Origin: Nocardioides pocheonensis
GTDB lineage: Bacteria > Actinomycetota > Actinomycetes > Propionibacteriales > Nocardioidaceae
Direction of reading: 5' to 3'
NCBI RefSeq assembly: GCF_003725535.1
Contig: NZ_RJSF01000040.1
Coordinates: 905,507-969,506, forward strand
DNA: 64,000 bases
The notes below the pieces were generated by a model that made no database searches, had not been told where the DNA came from, and saw only the letters and a list, made by a program, of their open reading frames with translations. A program made the position numbers and the translations under genes. Of this stretch, positions 1 to 9,008 are shown piece after piece (the stretch's first letter is position 1; every line of letters begins with the position of its first letter).

Positions 1-822
1 ACCGTCGTGATCAAGCGGCTCCGCCGACCCGCGGCCGACGACCCCGCGGTGCTGTCGGACCCGACGCACGCGGGCTACTGGCGTCGCGAGGCGGAGGTCG
101 CGCTCTCGGCGACGGTGGTCGACGGTCCCGGGCTCGTCCCGCCGGCGTACCTCCGGGTCGACGAGGACGACGAGGGACTGACGCTGTGGTCGGTGGAGGT
201 CCTGGCCGAGCCGCCGCCCGCGCTGCAGGTGGCGCACGCCCTCGGCCGGTTCGCCGCGGCGCCGTACGCCGAGGTCCCGTGGGCCGCGCGCCGGACGCTG
301 GTCGACCGGCTCGCGATGGCCGAGGAACGCGGCGGCTGGCCGACCCTCGCCCGGACCCAGCTCGCCGACGTCGCGGACCACCTCTGGAGGCGCCGCAGCC
401 ACTGGCTCGCCGAGTACGCCGCCGTGCCCGCCGGCCGGGTCCACGGAGACGCCGTGCCGGCGAACTTCCCGGCGAGCAGGGGCGAGGACGTGGTCGCGGT
501 GGACTGGCAGGGCTTCGGCATCGGTCCGGTCGGGACCGACGTCGGCTACTACGCGCTGTCGACGCGCGAGGACTTCGACGTGCTCGTCCAGGCCTTCCTC
601 GACGGGGTCCGGGCCGTGCGCGACGACGTCGAGCCCGAGCGGGTCCGGCTCGCGGCGACCGTGATCTGCATCTACTCCGCGATCAGCCGCGCAGAGTGGG
701 CGCTGTCGCGGGTGGCCCCGGGGGAGGGCGCCCTGCACGGGAAGTTCAACCACCCGGCCGTCGCGCCCTACCTCCGCGCGCTCCAGCGCCAGCTGCCGCA
801 GGTGGAGGCGCTGCTGGCCTGA
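1..822 (+). CDS. Aminoglycoside phosphotransferase (APH)-family kinase, 5' partial
   Basis: The reading frame is open from base 1, and the first codons (T-V-V-I-K-R-L) look like the strand that carries the ATP-binding lysine of an APH fold, so the true start lies left of the window. Counting from the GTG at 7, the Brenner-type catalytic loop HGDAVPANF is at residues 146-154 and the metal-binding aspartate follows in VDWQGFG at 165-170. The family phosphorylates small molecules (antibiotics, choline, homoserine and others); the substrate here cannot be read from sequence, and nothing nearby indicates antibiotic resistance. The gene ends 7 bases before the convergent ABC permease. The family call is firm and the substrate is unknown. 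Confidence 0.8.
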   Translation, partial: TVVIKRLRRPAADDPAVLSDPTHAGYWRREAEVALSATVVDGPGLVPPAYLRVDEDDEGLTLWSVEVLAEPPPALQVAHALGRFAAAPYAEVPWAARRTLVDRLAMAEERGGWPTLARTQLADVADHLWRRRSHWLAEYAAVPAGRVHGDAVPANFPASRGEDVVAVDWQGFGIGPVGTDVGYYALSTREDFDVLVQAFLDGVRAVRDDVEPERVRLAATVICIYSAISRAEWALSRVAPGEGALHGKFNHPAVAPYLRALQRQLPQVEALLA

Positions 823-829
823 GGCCGGC

Positions 830-2404
830 TCAGTGCACGTCGCGATGGCGGAACGCGAGCAGCCCGGCCGTGCTCATCGCCGCGGCGAGGGCGAGCACCG
901 TCAGGAACGGCGTCCAGCGCATGTCGACGGCGGGCACGGCCGCCAGGTGGCTGAACGGGGACACGTCGATCACCCACTGCGGGAACTCGAGGAGCTCGCC
1001 GAACATCAGGATCACCCAGCAGTAGAGGACCCCGAGCCAGGCCAGCGGCGCCCAGCGCGGCGCGACCGCGTGCAGGAGCCGGGCGAGGGCGCCGAGGACG
1101 AGCAGGCCGGCGAGCTGCGAGAAGGTGGCGCCGGTGAGGCGCTGCACGGCCGACCAGTCCCCGGTCACCGCTGCGTAGCCGACGCCGATGCCCAGGCCCG
1201 CGGCGAGCAGCACGACGACGCTGCCGGCGACGGTGACGAGCGCCTGCCCGGCGTACCAGCGCGCGCGGCTCAGCCCGGTGGCGAGGAGCGCCTCGACCCG
1301 GCCGGCCTGCTCCTCGCTGTGCGGGCGCAGTGCGGAGGAGACGGTGAACCCCGCGGCGATGAGCACGAGCATCAGGGTGGCGACCGCGTAGAAGGAGTCC
1401 AGCAGGTCGGCGCCGCCACCGGCGGCGAAGATGTCCTTGCTGAACTGCGAGTCGCCCATCATCGTCGTGACGTCGTCGCCCATGGCCCCGTAGGCGTACC
1501 CACCCACGAGCATCCCGACCGACCACCAGAACACCGAGGAGCGCTGCATCCGCCAGGCGAGGCCCAGTCCGCTGAGCAGCCGCGGCGAGGCCCGGTCCGG
1601 GCCCACGCGCGTCGCCCAGATCCCCGCACCCAGGTCGCGCCGCTCGAAGACCAGGTACGCCGCCGCCGTGGTCAGCGCGCCGAGCACGACGAGCAGGACC
1701 ACGGGCCACCAGCGCTCGCCCGAGTAGGCGTGCATCGCCTGGTACCAGCCGATGGGCGAGAGCCAGGAGAGCCCGCCGCCACTGACGTCGCCGATCGCGC
1801 GCAGCCCGTAGGACACCCCGATCACCGCGCCCGTGAGCCCGTACGTCGCCCGGGCGGTGGTGGTCACCTGCGCGGCCAGCAGCGCCACGCCGCCGAACGC
1901 GACGCCGCAGCCCAGCACGCCGACGCCGAGCACCCAGCTGCCGGCGGCGGGCAGCCCGTAGAGGAGCAGCGAGCCGGTCACGCCGGCCGCGACGACGGCG
2001 CTCGCGACGGTGGCGGCCAGGAGCGCGGCGGTCATCGGCGCGGTGCGCGCGACGACCCCCGACCTGAGCAGCTCCTCGCGACCGGTCTCCTCCTCCGAGC
2101 GGGTGTGCCGGCCCACGATGAACATCGCCATCAGCCCGACGACGATCGCGCCGAACGCCGAGGCCTGCCAGGCCACCTGCCCACCGGTCGTGTTCAGCGC
2201 CCGCGCGGGGCCGGCCATCGCCACGAACGCGGCGTTGTCGCCCATCGCCGCAGCGGCCCGGTCGAACTCGGCCTGGCTCCGGTAGATGCCGTCGACGCTG
2301 TAGGCCTGGGTCCAGTAGAGCGTCGGGGTTCCGAGCAGGAACCAGAGCACCAGCCACCGGTCCCGTCTCAGGAACGCGCGCAGGAAGGTGCCGGTCGCCG
2401 TCAC
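830..2404 (-). CDS. ABC transporter permease, antibiotic-exporter type
   Basis: A 524-residue polytopic membrane protein with roughly twelve hydrophobic segments in two halves, the arrangement of ABC-2 type permeases called exporters of polyketide antibiotics (TnrB3-like). It starts with GTG at 2402-2404, which overlaps the TGA of the upstream ATPase as GTGA, so the two are almost certainly translationally coupled and make one exporter. The N-terminus ([19 protein letters not shown]) enters the membrane at once. The substrate is unknown; export of a hydrophobic compound or drug is the family expectation. Confidence 0.85.
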   Translation of the reverse strand: MTATGTFLRAFLRRDRWLVLWFLLGTPTLYWTQAYSVDGIYRSQAEFDRAAAAMGDNAAFVAMAGPARALNTTGGQVAWQASAFGAIVVGLMAMFIVGRHTRSEEETGREELLRSGVVARTAPMTAALLAATVASAVVAAGVTGSLLLYGLPAAGSWVLGVGVLGCGVAFGGVALLAAQVTTTARATYGLTGAVIGVSYGLRAIGDVSGGGLSWLSPIGWYQAMHAYSGERWWPVVLLVVLGALTTAAAYLVFERRDLGAGIWATRVGPDRASPRLLSGLGLAWRMQRSSVFWWSVGMLVGGYAYGAMGDDVTTMMGDSQFSKDIFAAGGGADLLDSFYAVATLMLVLIAAGFTVSSALRPHSEEQAGRVEALLATGLSRARWYAGQALVTVAGSVVVLLAAGLGIGVGYAAVTGDWSAVQRLTGATFSQLAGLLVLGALARLLHAVAPRWAPLAWLGVLYCWVILMFGELLEFPQWVIDVSPFSHLAAVPAVDMRWTPFLTVLALAAAMSTAGLLAFRHRDVH

Positions 2405-3321
2405 GACGTCGCTCCCGCAGGCTGCGGCTCGGCCACCACCTCGTCGCCGTAGTGGCGCAGGAAGAGCTCCTCGAGCGTGGGCGGCTGGCTGGTCAGGCTG
2501 CGGATGCCGAAGGTGCCGAGGTGTGCGAGGACGTCACCGAGCAGCTCGGTGTCGACGTCGAAGTCGACCCGGTGCCCCTCGGCGACGAAGTCATGGATCC
2601 CCTCGTGGGTGGCGAGGTCGGCGGCGGTCGTGGCCAGCTCGGCGTGGATCGACGTACGGGTCAGGTGGCGCAGCTCCGCGAGCGTGCCGCACTCGACGAC
2701 CCTGCCCTCGCGCAGGATGCTGACCCGGTCGCAGAGCCGTTCGACCTCGGCGAGGATGTGACTGGAGAGCAGCACGGTCCCGCCGCCGTCGCGGAAGTCG
2801 TCGATGCACTGCTGGAACTGCGACTCCATGATCGGGTCGAGGCCGGCGGTCGGCTCGTCGAGCAGCAACAGCTCGACGTCGGCGCTCAGCGCGGCCACGA
2901 GCGCGACCTTCTGACGGTTGCCCTTCGAGTACGCGCGCCCCTTCTTGGTCGGGTCCAGCTGGAACCGTTCGAGCAGGTCGGCCCGCTTCCGCTCGTCCAG
3001 GCCGCCGCGGAGGCGGCCGAGCAGGTCGATCACCTCGCCGCCCGTGAGGCCCGGCCAGAGGTTCACCTCGCCCGGCACGTACGCGAGCCGGCGGTGCAGC
3101 GCGGCCGCGTCCCGCCAGGGGTCGCCGTCGAGCAGCGCGACATGGCCGCCGTCGGCGCGCAGCAGGCCGAGCAGGATCCGGATCGTCGTGGACTTGCCGG
3201 CTCCGTTGGGTCCCAGGAAGCCGTGCACCTCGCCGGGGTGCACCTCGAGGTCCAGGCCGTCGAGGGCGCGCACCGAACCGAAGGTCTTGACCAGGCCGGA
3301 GATCTCGATGACGTGCTCCAT
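2401..3321 (-). CDS. ABC transporter ATP-binding protein (DrrA-like)
   Basis: ATPase subunit for the permease that overlaps its 3' end. The Walker A motif GPNGAGKST is at residues 37-45, a variant signature YSKGNRQK is at 131-138 in place of LSGGQ, and Walker [13 protein letters not shown] is at 151-162. A C-terminal extension of about 90 residues is typical of DrrA-type drug exporters. I chose the ATG at 3321 (306 residues) over a start ten codons upstream because the homologous region begins at [10 protein letters not shown] and a TACGTT -10 hexamer lies 6 nt upstream of this ATG, consistent with a leaderless transcript. Confidence 0.88.
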   Translation of the reverse strand: MEHVIEISGLVKTFGSVRALDGLDLEVHPGEVHGFLGPNGAGKSTTIRILLGLLRADGGHVALLDGDPWRDAAALHRRLAYVPGEVNLWPGLTGGEVIDLLGRLRGGLDERKRADLLERFQLDPTKKGRAYSKGNRQKVALVAALSADVELLLLDEPTAGLDPIMESQFQQCIDDFRDGGGTVLLSSHILAEVERLCDRVSILREGRVVECGTLAELRHLTRTSIHAELATTAADLATHEGIHDFVAEGHRVDFDVDTELLGDVLAHLGTFGIRSLTSQPPTLEELFLRHYGDEVVAEPQPAGATS

Positions 3322-3327
3322 GAGCCC

Positions 3328-3333
3328 AACGTA
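3328..3333 (-). promoter_or_regulatory. Leaderless-type -10 hexamer for the ABC exporter operon
   Basis: TACGTT on the minus strand, 6 nt before the ATG at 3321. It matches the TANNNT-N6/7-start arrangement repeated through the window. No convincing -35 is visible. Confidence 0.5.
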
Positions 3334-3446
3334 AGCCGAGGGTTGCCTCATCGGCCGGGGGCGAAAGCCCTGAACCCGGCGGGCACACGGTCCGCACTTT
3401 CGCGCCCGCGCTCAGGGCTCCTGCGGTTCTCGACCGGCGGCGCGGC

Positions 3447-4526
3447 TCAGCCCCACCAGAACGACGTGGCGATCACGGCGTACAGGGCGATGAGGGTGGC
3501 GCCCTCCAGCCAGGTGGACTCTCCGTCGATCGCGATCAGTGCGGCCAGCAGGATGGAGAGGACCAGCGCGACGACGAGCATCGGCCCGAACACCAGCGTG
3601 AGGGAGGCCAGCCCGAAGACCTGGCTGACCAGGACGAGCACCGGAGCCAGGACCAGGGCGATCTGCAGCGGGCTGTTCAGGATCACCGAGAACGCGTACT
3701 CCGACTGTCCGCGGGCGGCGAGCTGCACGCCGACCACGTTCTCCACCGCGTTGCCGGCGATCGCGACGATCACCAGGCCGGCGAAGGCCTGGGAGATGTT
3801 CAGCGACGACATCGCGGGCTCGAGTGCGGAGACGAACCAGTCCGACACGAAGGCGGCGAGCACGCCGGCCAGTGCCAGCATCCCGATCGCCAGCGCGACC
3901 GGCCAGCGTGGCGGTTCGCCCTCGAAGTCGGTCGCGCCACCCGGCTCCCGACGCAGCGAGAACGGGAGCGAGAGCCCGAAGAGCACGAGCAGCACCACCG
4001 AGACGATCACCGAGAACGGGACCTCGTGCGCGCCGGCCGGGCTGTGCACCTCGTGGGCGATCGACGGGATCGCCATCGCCGTCACCGACAGCAGCATCAG
4101 CACCACGATGGTCCGCGCCCGCTCCGAGCCGAGCTGCTGGGTGCCGTTGCGCAGCCCGCCGACGAGGAAGGCCAGGCCCAGCACGAGCAGCAGGTTGGCG
4201 AGGATCGAGCCCACCAGCGCCGCCCGCACCACGTCGACCAACCCGGCCTTCAGGGCGAAGATGCAGATGAACAGCTCGGGCAGGTTGCCCAGCGCCGACT
4301 GCAGCACGCCGGTGGCGCCGGGCCCGAACCGGTCACCGAGCTGCTCGACGCTCAGGCCGACCACGCTCGCCAGCACCGCGACCGCAGCGGCCGAGACCAC
4401 GAAGGCCAGGACCGCTGTCCAGCTGCCGTAGTGCGCGACCCCGGAGAGGACACAGAGCGCGGCCGCACCGCCGAGGAGCAGCTTGTCGGAGCGGATCAGC
4501 ACGGGGCTCGCCGAGGTCGTCGCCAT
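3447..4526 (-). CDS. Calcium/proton exchanger (CaCA superfamily, Cax type)
   Basis: A 359-residue inner-membrane antiporter with about eleven hydrophobic segments. The two inverted alpha repeats are visible: GNLPELFICIFALKAG in the first half and AIAGNAVENVVG plus a conserved NSPLQIAL helix in the second. Their acidic residues (E in GNLPE and GNAVE) coordinate the cation in this family. It probably exports Ca2+ in exchange for protons. The ATG at 4526 is chosen because upstream sequence is low-complexity Arg/Gly/Ser; CAGAGT lies 7 nt upstream as a weak -10. It is transcribed away from the biotin operon, 55 bases from bioD's stop. Confidence 0.87.
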   Translation of the reverse strand: MATTSASPVLIRSDKLLLGGAAALCVLSGVAHYGSWTAVLAFVVSAAAVAVLASVVGLSVEQLGDRFGPGATGVLQSALGNLPELFICIFALKAGLVDVVRAALVGSILANLLLVLGLAFLVGGLRNGTQQLGSERARTIVVLMLLSVTAMAIPSIAHEVHSPAGAHEVPFSVIVSVVLLVLFGLSLPFSLRREPGGATDFEGEPPRWPVALAIGMLALAGVLAAFVSDWFVSALEPAMSSLNISQAFAGLVIVAIAGNAVENVVGVQLAARGQSEYAFSVILNSPLQIALVLAPVLVLVSQVFGLASLTLVFGPMLVVALVLSILLAALIAIDGESTWLEGATLIALYAVIATSFWWG

Positions 4527-4581
4527 GGCCGGAACTCTGCCAGAACCGCCGGTGCTGCCGGCGACCCAGCCCCTGGCTGCG

Positions 4582-5268
4582 CTAGTCGGAGGGGAGCAGC
4601 AGCCAGCCCGGTACGCCGGCCGCGAACTCCTCCGCCGAGAACGCTCCGGCACCCTCCGGGATGCGTCCGATGACGGGGACCCCGGTCATCGTCGGGAGGT
4701 CGAAGCGGTTCTGCTCGGCGGCGAGGTCCGGCTTCTCCGGCCAGGAGCCGATCACGACGCCGTGCACGTGCAGCCCGCGCTGCTGGATCGCCCACACCGT
4801 GAGGGCCGCGTGGTTGAGGGTGCCGAGGCCGGCGCGGGCGACCACCACGAAGCCGACGGGCGCCCGGTGGTAGACGACGGTCTCGGCGAGGTCGAGCAGG
4901 TTCCAGTGCTCGCCCACGCAGACCAGCACGCCGCCGGCGCCCTCGACGATCACGTCGTGCTCCTCGGCGGCGGCGAGCACGGCGTCGCGCTGCTCGGCCA
5001 GACCGGGGAGCGTCACGCCCTCGAGCCGGGCGGCGGTGTCGGGCGCGAGCGGCTCGCGCAGCCGGACGCCCTCGTGGCCGGGCAGGTCGCCGGCGAGCCG
5101 GCGCACCTCGTCGAGGTCGCCGGGCTCGTCGGGGGAGACCCCGGTCTGCGCCGGCTTCACGACGTACGGCGATCCGCCCGCGGTACGCCGCGCCACGGCC
5201 AGTGCCGCGGTGGCGACCGTCTTGCCGACCCCGGTGTCGGTGCCGGTGACGAAGAGGACGGGCCTCAT
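4582..5268 (-). CDS. bioD: ATP-dependent dethiobiotin synthetase
   Basis: Catalyses the ATP- and CO2-dependent closure of the ureido ring of 7,8-diaminopelargonate, the penultimate step of biotin synthesis. Length is 228 residues, normal for BioD. The P-loop GTDTGVGKT is at 9-17, the substrate-binding KPAQTG at 38-43, and EGAGGVLV at 109-116. It is last in the minus-strand operon; its ATG overlaps bioF's stop by four bases (ATGA, 5265-5268), which fixes the start. Longer in-frame extensions upstream are antisense-like frames inside bioF and were rejected. Confidence 0.96.
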   Translation of the reverse strand: MRPVLFVTGTDTGVGKTVATAALAVARRTAGGSPYVVKPAQTGVSPDEPGDLDEVRRLAGDLPGHEGVRLREPLAPDTAARLEGVTLPGLAEQRDAVLAAAEEHDVIVEGAGGVLVCVGEHWNLLDLAETVVYHRAPVGFVVVARAGLGTLNHAALTVWAIQQRGLHVHGVVIGSWPEKPDLAAEQNRFDLPTMTGVPVIGRIPEGAGAFSAEEFAAGVPGWLLLPSD

Positions 5269-6386
5269 CCCACGAGGCCCTCGAGCACGCGCACGGCGTG
5301 CTCGAGCTCCTCGTCGCCCAGGTGGGCGTGCGCGGTGAGCCTCAGGCGGGAGATGCCGTCGGGCGTGGAGGGCGGCCGGAAGCAGCCGATCCGCACGCCC
5401 TGCTCGGCCGCGGCGGCGACCGCGGCGACGGCCTCGCGGGGACCTGGCATCGCGACGGCGAGCACGGCACCGTCGGCCTCGGGGACCCCGCCGCCCTTGG
5501 CGAGGGCCCGGGCCACGGCGCGCACGCGCTCGACCCGCTCGGGCTCCTCGCGCACGACCCTGAGCGCGACCGACGCCGCGCCGGCGGCCGCGGGAGCCAG
5601 ACCGGTGTCGTAGATGAACGGGCGCGCGGTGTTCACGAGGTGGTCGCGGACGGCCGCCGTGGCGAGCACCGCGCCACCCTGCGCGCCGAGCGACTTGCTC
5701 AAGGTGAGCGTGGCCACCACGTGGTCCTGGCCGGAGAGGCCGGCCTCGTGGAGCAGGCCGCGACCTCCGCTGCCGCACACGCCGAGCGCGTGCGCCTCGT
5801 CGGCGACCAGCACCGCGTCGTGGCGGGCGCAGACCGCCGCGAGCTCCTCGACCGGGGCGGCGTCGCCGAGCACCGAGTAGATCGTCTCCACCAGCACGAT
5901 CGCGCGCGGCTGGGTCCGGGCGGCCAGGAACCGCTCCACGGCCGCGACGTCGTTGTGGGGTGCCACGGCGACCTGGCCGCGGGAGAGCCGGCACGCGTCG
6001 ATCATCGAGGCGTGCACGTGCGCGTCGGAGACGATCAGGGTCTCCGCGTCGGCCAGCGCCGACACCGCGGCGAGGTTGGCGTGGTAGCCGGTGGACAGCA
6101 CGAGGGCCGTGGGGAAGCCGGTGAACGCGGCGAGGTCGCGCTCCAGGCGCTCGTGGACGGTCAGCGTGCCGGTCACCAGGCGCGAGGCACCCGCGCCGGC
6201 GCCGTACCGCTCGGCCGCCGCGACCGCACCGGCGACCACGCGCGGGTGCCTCGACAGCCCGAGGTAGTCGTTCCCGGCGAGGTCGATCATCGGCCCGGCG
6301 GTGTCGCTGGCGAAGAGCCGCCGGGTGAGGCCGGCCTCCTCGCGGGCGGCGGCCCGCTCGGCCAGCCAGTCGGTGAACCGGCTCAT
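5265..6386 (-). CDS. bioF: 8-amino-7-oxononanoate synthase
   Basis: PLP enzyme that condenses pimeloyl-thioester with alanine to give 8-amino-7-oxononanoate. Length is 373 residues. GNDYLGLSRHP (38-48) is the family N-terminal signature, DEAHALGV (196-203) carries the PLP-pyridine aspartate, and TLSKSLG (228-234) carries the Schiff-base lysine K231. The ATG at 6386 overlaps the bioA stop as ATGA and its own stop overlaps the bioD start, so expression is coupled on both sides. Confidence 0.96.
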   Translation of the reverse strand: MSRFTDWLAERAAAREEAGLTRRLFASDTAGPMIDLAGNDYLGLSRHPRVVAGAVAAAERYGAGAGASRLVTGTLTVHERLERDLAAFTGFPTALVLSTGYHANLAAVSALADAETLIVSDAHVHASMIDACRLSRGQVAVAPHNDVAAVERFLAARTQPRAIVLVETIYSVLGDAAPVEELAAVCARHDAVLVADEAHALGVCGSGGRGLLHEAGLSGQDHVVATLTLSKSLGAQGGAVLATAAVRDHLVNTARPFIYDTGLAPAAAGAASVALRVVREEPERVERVRAVARALAKGGGVPEADGAVLAVAMPGPREAVAAVAAAAEQGVRIGCFRPPSTPDGISRLRLTAHAHLGDEELEHAVRVLEGLVG

Positions 6387-7738
6387 GCTCCGTGCACCTC
6401 CTCGACCGCGCCGACCAGGGCGCGGGTGATCGTGTCCAGGTCGTCGTCGGACGTCACGTAGGGCGGCATCGTGTAGACGAGGTTGCGGAACGGCCGCACC
6501 CACACGCCGCGGTCGAGCGCGGCGGCGGTGACGCGGGCGACGTCCACCGCGTCCTGCAGCTCGATCACGCCCACCGCGCCGAGCACCCGGACGTCGGCGA
6601 CCGACCGGAAGCCTGCGGCCGGGGCGAGCCCCGTCCTGAGCCCGGCGCTCAGCCGCTCGATCGTGCCGGCGACGTCGTACGACGCGAGCAGGTCGAGGTT
6701 CGCCGAGGCGATCGCGCAGGCCAGGGGGTTGGCCATGAACGTGGGCCCGTGCATCATCGCGCCCGCGGGGCTCGCATCGACGCGGGCGGCGACCTCGGCG
6801 GTGGTGAGCACCGCCGCGAGCGTCAGGTAGCCGCCGGTGAGGGCCTTGCCCGTGCAGAGGATGTCCGGCGTGACGCCCGCGTGGTCGGCCGCCCAGGGCG
6901 CCCCGGTGCGCCACAGCCCGGTGGCGATCTCGTCGAAGATCACCAGCGCACCGTGCGCACGGGCCAGGGCGGCGAGGTGCCGAACCGCCTCCGGGCCGTA
7001 GACGTGCATGCCGCCGGCGCCCTGCAGCACCGGCTCGACGATCACCGCGGCGATCTCGTCCGCGTGCTCCTCGAACAGCGCCGTGGTGGCGGTGGTCCAC
7101 GCGTCCAGCGGCTCGCCGGCGGCCGGCGGCCTGTCGGCGAAGACGTGGCGGGGGAGGAAGCCGGCGTACATCGCGTGCATGCCGCCCTCGGGGTCGGTGA
7201 CGCTCATCGGCGAGAAGGTGTCGCCGTGGTAGCCGCCGCGGATCGTGAAGAACTTCGTACGCGTGAGCCCGCCGGCCGCGTGGGCCTGCCACGCCATCTT
7301 CATCGCGACCTCGACCGACACCGACCCGGAGTCGGCGAAGAACACCTTCTCGAGGGCGCCGGGCTCACCCGCCGCGGGACCGGGCGCGAGGTCGACCAGC
7401 TGGCGACCCAACCGGACCGCCGGCTCGTGCGTCAGGCCGCCGAACATCACGTGGCTCATCCGCCCCAGCTGCTCGACCGCCGCGGCGTCCAGCTCCGGCA
7501 CGGCGTACCCGTGGATCGCGCACCACCACGACGACATCGCGTCCACGACCTCGACCGGCTCGCCGTCCACCCGCATCCGCAGCCGTACGCCGGACGCCGA
7601 CTCGACCTGCCGGACGGCGCCGGGAGCCGTCATCGAGGAGTACGGGTGCCACAGGTGCTCGCGGTCGAAGGCGAGCAGGTCTCGCGCCTCAGGTGGTTGA
7701 GGTGCGAGCGCAGCGAGCCTCGAAACCTCCGGACTCAT
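6383..7738 (-). CDS. bioA: Adenosylmethionine-8-amino-7-oxononanoate aminotransferase
   Basis: Transfers an amino group from SAM to 8-amino-7-oxononanoate, making diaminopelargonate. Length is 451 residues. Conserved BioA blocks HLWHPYSSM, MSSWWCAIHGY and MSHVMFGG are present; the PLP lysine is in CTGKALTGG (about K298). The start is fixed by a 4-base overlap with the bsaP stop (ATGA, 7735-7738). Oddity: residues 4-15 (EVSRLAALAPQP), right after the start codon, are encoded by a copy of the dispersed palindromic repeat (7695-7727), so the extreme N-terminus is repeat-derived and probably dispensable; family homology begins near FDREHLWHPY. Confidence 0.94.
   Translation of the reverse strand: MSPEVSRLAALAPQPPEARDLLAFDREHLWHPYSSMTAPGAVRQVESASGVRLRMRVDGEPVEVVDAMSSWWCAIHGYAVPELDAAAVEQLGRMSHVMFGGLTHEPAVRLGRQLVDLAPGPAAGEPGALEKVFFADSGSVSVEVAMKMAWQAHAAGGLTRTKFFTIRGGYHGDTFSPMSVTDPEGGMHAMYAGFLPRHVFADRPPAAGEPLDAWTTATTALFEEHADEIAAVIVEPVLQGAGGMHVYGPEAVRHLAALARAHGALVIFDEIATGLWRTGAPWAADHAGVTPDILCTGKALTGGYLTLAAVLTTAEVAARVDASPAGAMMHGPTFMANPLACAIASANLDLLASYDVAGTIERLSAGLRTGLAPAAGFRSVADVRVLGAVGVIELQDAVDVARVTAAALDRGVWVRPFRNLVYTMPPYVTSDDDLDTITRALVGAVEEVHGA
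7695..7727. repeat. Dispersed palindromic element, copy 1 (inside bioA)
   Basis: A 33-bp imperfect palindrome that begins GGTTGAGGTGCGAGC and ends GCCTCGAAACC. Near copies occur at 30545-30576 and 34359-34392. This copy lies within the first 15 codons of bioA and is translated in frame. It behaves like a REP-type sequence: short, imperfectly palindromic, and located at gene borders. Confidence 0.8.
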
Positions 7739-7929
7739 GGGGACGACAGCTCGCCGTGCTCCACGCACCGCGCGGTCCAGGAGGTCGGAGTCACCTGGAC
7801 CTGCATCCGCCGCCGGCAGTGCACGCAGAACCGCGGCGGCTCCATCCGGAGCCGCTCGCGGCAGGCGTCGTGGCCGGAAGCGTCCAGCGCCTCACCACAG
7901 TGCCCGCAGTAGACCTGTGCCTCGGACAT
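7735..7929 (-). CDS. bsaP: Biotin synthase auxiliary protein BsaP
   Basis: A 64-residue Cys-rich protein located between bioB and bioA. Six cysteines (C8, C11, C23, C35, C38, C55) fall in CxxC-type patterns (YCGHCG, FCVHCRRR), followed by a conserved QVTP block. This matches the small actinobacterial protein recently described in mycobacteria as required for BioB activity (name from memory). It could carry a metal or iron-sulfur centre that helps rebuild the sacrificial BioB cluster; that is inference. Start: ATG at 7929 follows GTGAGCACG; a GTG at 7938 would overlap the bioB stop as GTGA and is equally possible. The stop overlaps the bioA ATG. Confidence 0.85.
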   Translation of the reverse strand: MSEAQVYCGHCGEALDASGHDACRERLRMEPPRFCVHCRRRMQVQVTPTSWTARCVEHGELSSP

Positions 7930-7934
7930 CGTGC

Positions 7935-8975
7935 TCACAGGCTGCTGCTGAGCGCCTTGATCGGCATCTTCAGGTCGGCGAGCAGGTCGAGGTCCTCCTG
8001 CGGGTCGCGGCCCAGCGTGGTCAGGTAGTTGCCGACGATCACCGCGTTGATGCCGCCGAGCAGGCCCTCGCGAGTGCCCAGGTCGCCGAGGGTCAGCTCG
8101 CGGCCCCCGGCGTACCGCAGGATCGTGCGGGGGAGCGCCAGCCGGAACGCCGCGATCGTGCGCAGCGCCTCCGAGCTCTCCATCAGGGGAAGGTCTCCGA
8201 AGGGCGTGCCCGGGCGCGGGTTCAGGAAGTTCAGCGGCACCTCGTCGGGCTGCAGCTCGCCCAGCTGCGCGGCCAGCTCGGCCCGCTGCTCGACGGTCTC
8301 GCCCATGCCGACCAGGCACCCGCAGCACAGCTCCATGCCGGACTCGCGCACCATCAGGCAGGTGTCCCAGCGCTCCTCCCAGGAGTGCGTCGACACCACC
8401 TGCGGGAAGTAGGAGCGGGCCGCCTCGAGGTTGTGGTTGTAGCGGTGGATGCCCATGTCGACCAGGTCGTCGACCTGCTCCTGCGTCAGCATCCCGATCG
8501 ACGCGGCGACCTCGATGCCCGGCACCGACTCCTTGATCGCCCGTACGCCGTCACGCATCTGGCTCATCAGCCGCTCGTCCGGCCCGCGGACCGCCGCGAC
8601 GATGCAGAACTCGGTGGCTCCGGTCGCCGCGGTCTGCTCGGCCGCCTTGACCAGCTCGGGGATGTTCAGCCACACCGAGCGGACCGGGGAGGTGAACTGG
8701 CCCGACTGGGAGCAGAAGTGGCAGTCCTCCGGGCAACCGCCGGTCTTGATCGAGACGATCCCCTCGACCTCGACCTCGGGGCCGCACCACTTCATCCGCA
8801 CCTCGTGCGCCAGCTCCAGCAGCTCGGGAAGCAGGTCGTCACCGGTGCGCAGCACCTGGAGGATCTGGGCCTCGTCCAGCGGCACTCCCCGCTCGAGCAC
8901 CTGCTCCCGGGCGATCGCCAGGATGTCGCTGGCCGGGGGCGTGGTTCCGTGCTGTTCCTCAGCGGTGGCGGACAT
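7935..8975 (-). CDS. bioB: Biotin synthase (radical SAM)
   Basis: Radical-SAM enzyme that inserts sulfur into dethiobiotin. Length is 346 residues. The CxxxCxxC cluster motif CPEDCHFC is at 81-88, preceded by GIVSIKTGG; downstream [11 protein letters not shown] and the substrate-contact [11 protein letters not shown] are intact, including N-terminal residues typical of BioB. It heads the minus-strand biotin operon. The ATG has a GAGGAG Shine-Dalgarno, and only 33 bases separate it from the upstream peptidase gene, so the operon promoter may lie within or before that gene. No BirA or BioQ operator is evident in the short gap. Confidence 0.96.
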   Translation of the reverse strand: MSATAEEQHGTTPPASDILAIAREQVLERGVPLDEAQILQVLRTGDDLLPELLELAHEVRMKWCGPEVEVEGIVSIKTGGCPEDCHFCSQSGQFTSPVRSVWLNIPELVKAAEQTAATGATEFCIVAAVRGPDERLMSQMRDGVRAIKESVPGIEVAASIGMLTQEQVDDLVDMGIHRYNHNLEAARSYFPQVVSTHSWEERWDTCLMVRESGMELCCGCLVGMGETVEQRAELAAQLGELQPDEVPLNFLNPRPGTPFGDLPLMESSEALRTIAAFRLALPRTILRYAGGRELTLGDLGTREGLLGGINAVIVGNYLTTLGRDPQEDLDLLADLKMPIKALSSSL

Positions 8976-9008
8976 GGGTCTCCTCAGGTGTCGAGGGCCC
9001 CTGGTTGC

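Noticed and set aside
1-822. Aminoglycoside resistance gene
   Set aside because: The APH fold alone does not imply resistance; the domain also covers choline, homoserine and unknown kinases, and there is no resistance context.
768-3397. Long minus and plus open frames overlapping the ABC exporter genes
   Set aside because: They are Arg/Gly/Ala/Pro-rich and without conserved motifs, whereas the chosen frames show Walker motifs and helices.
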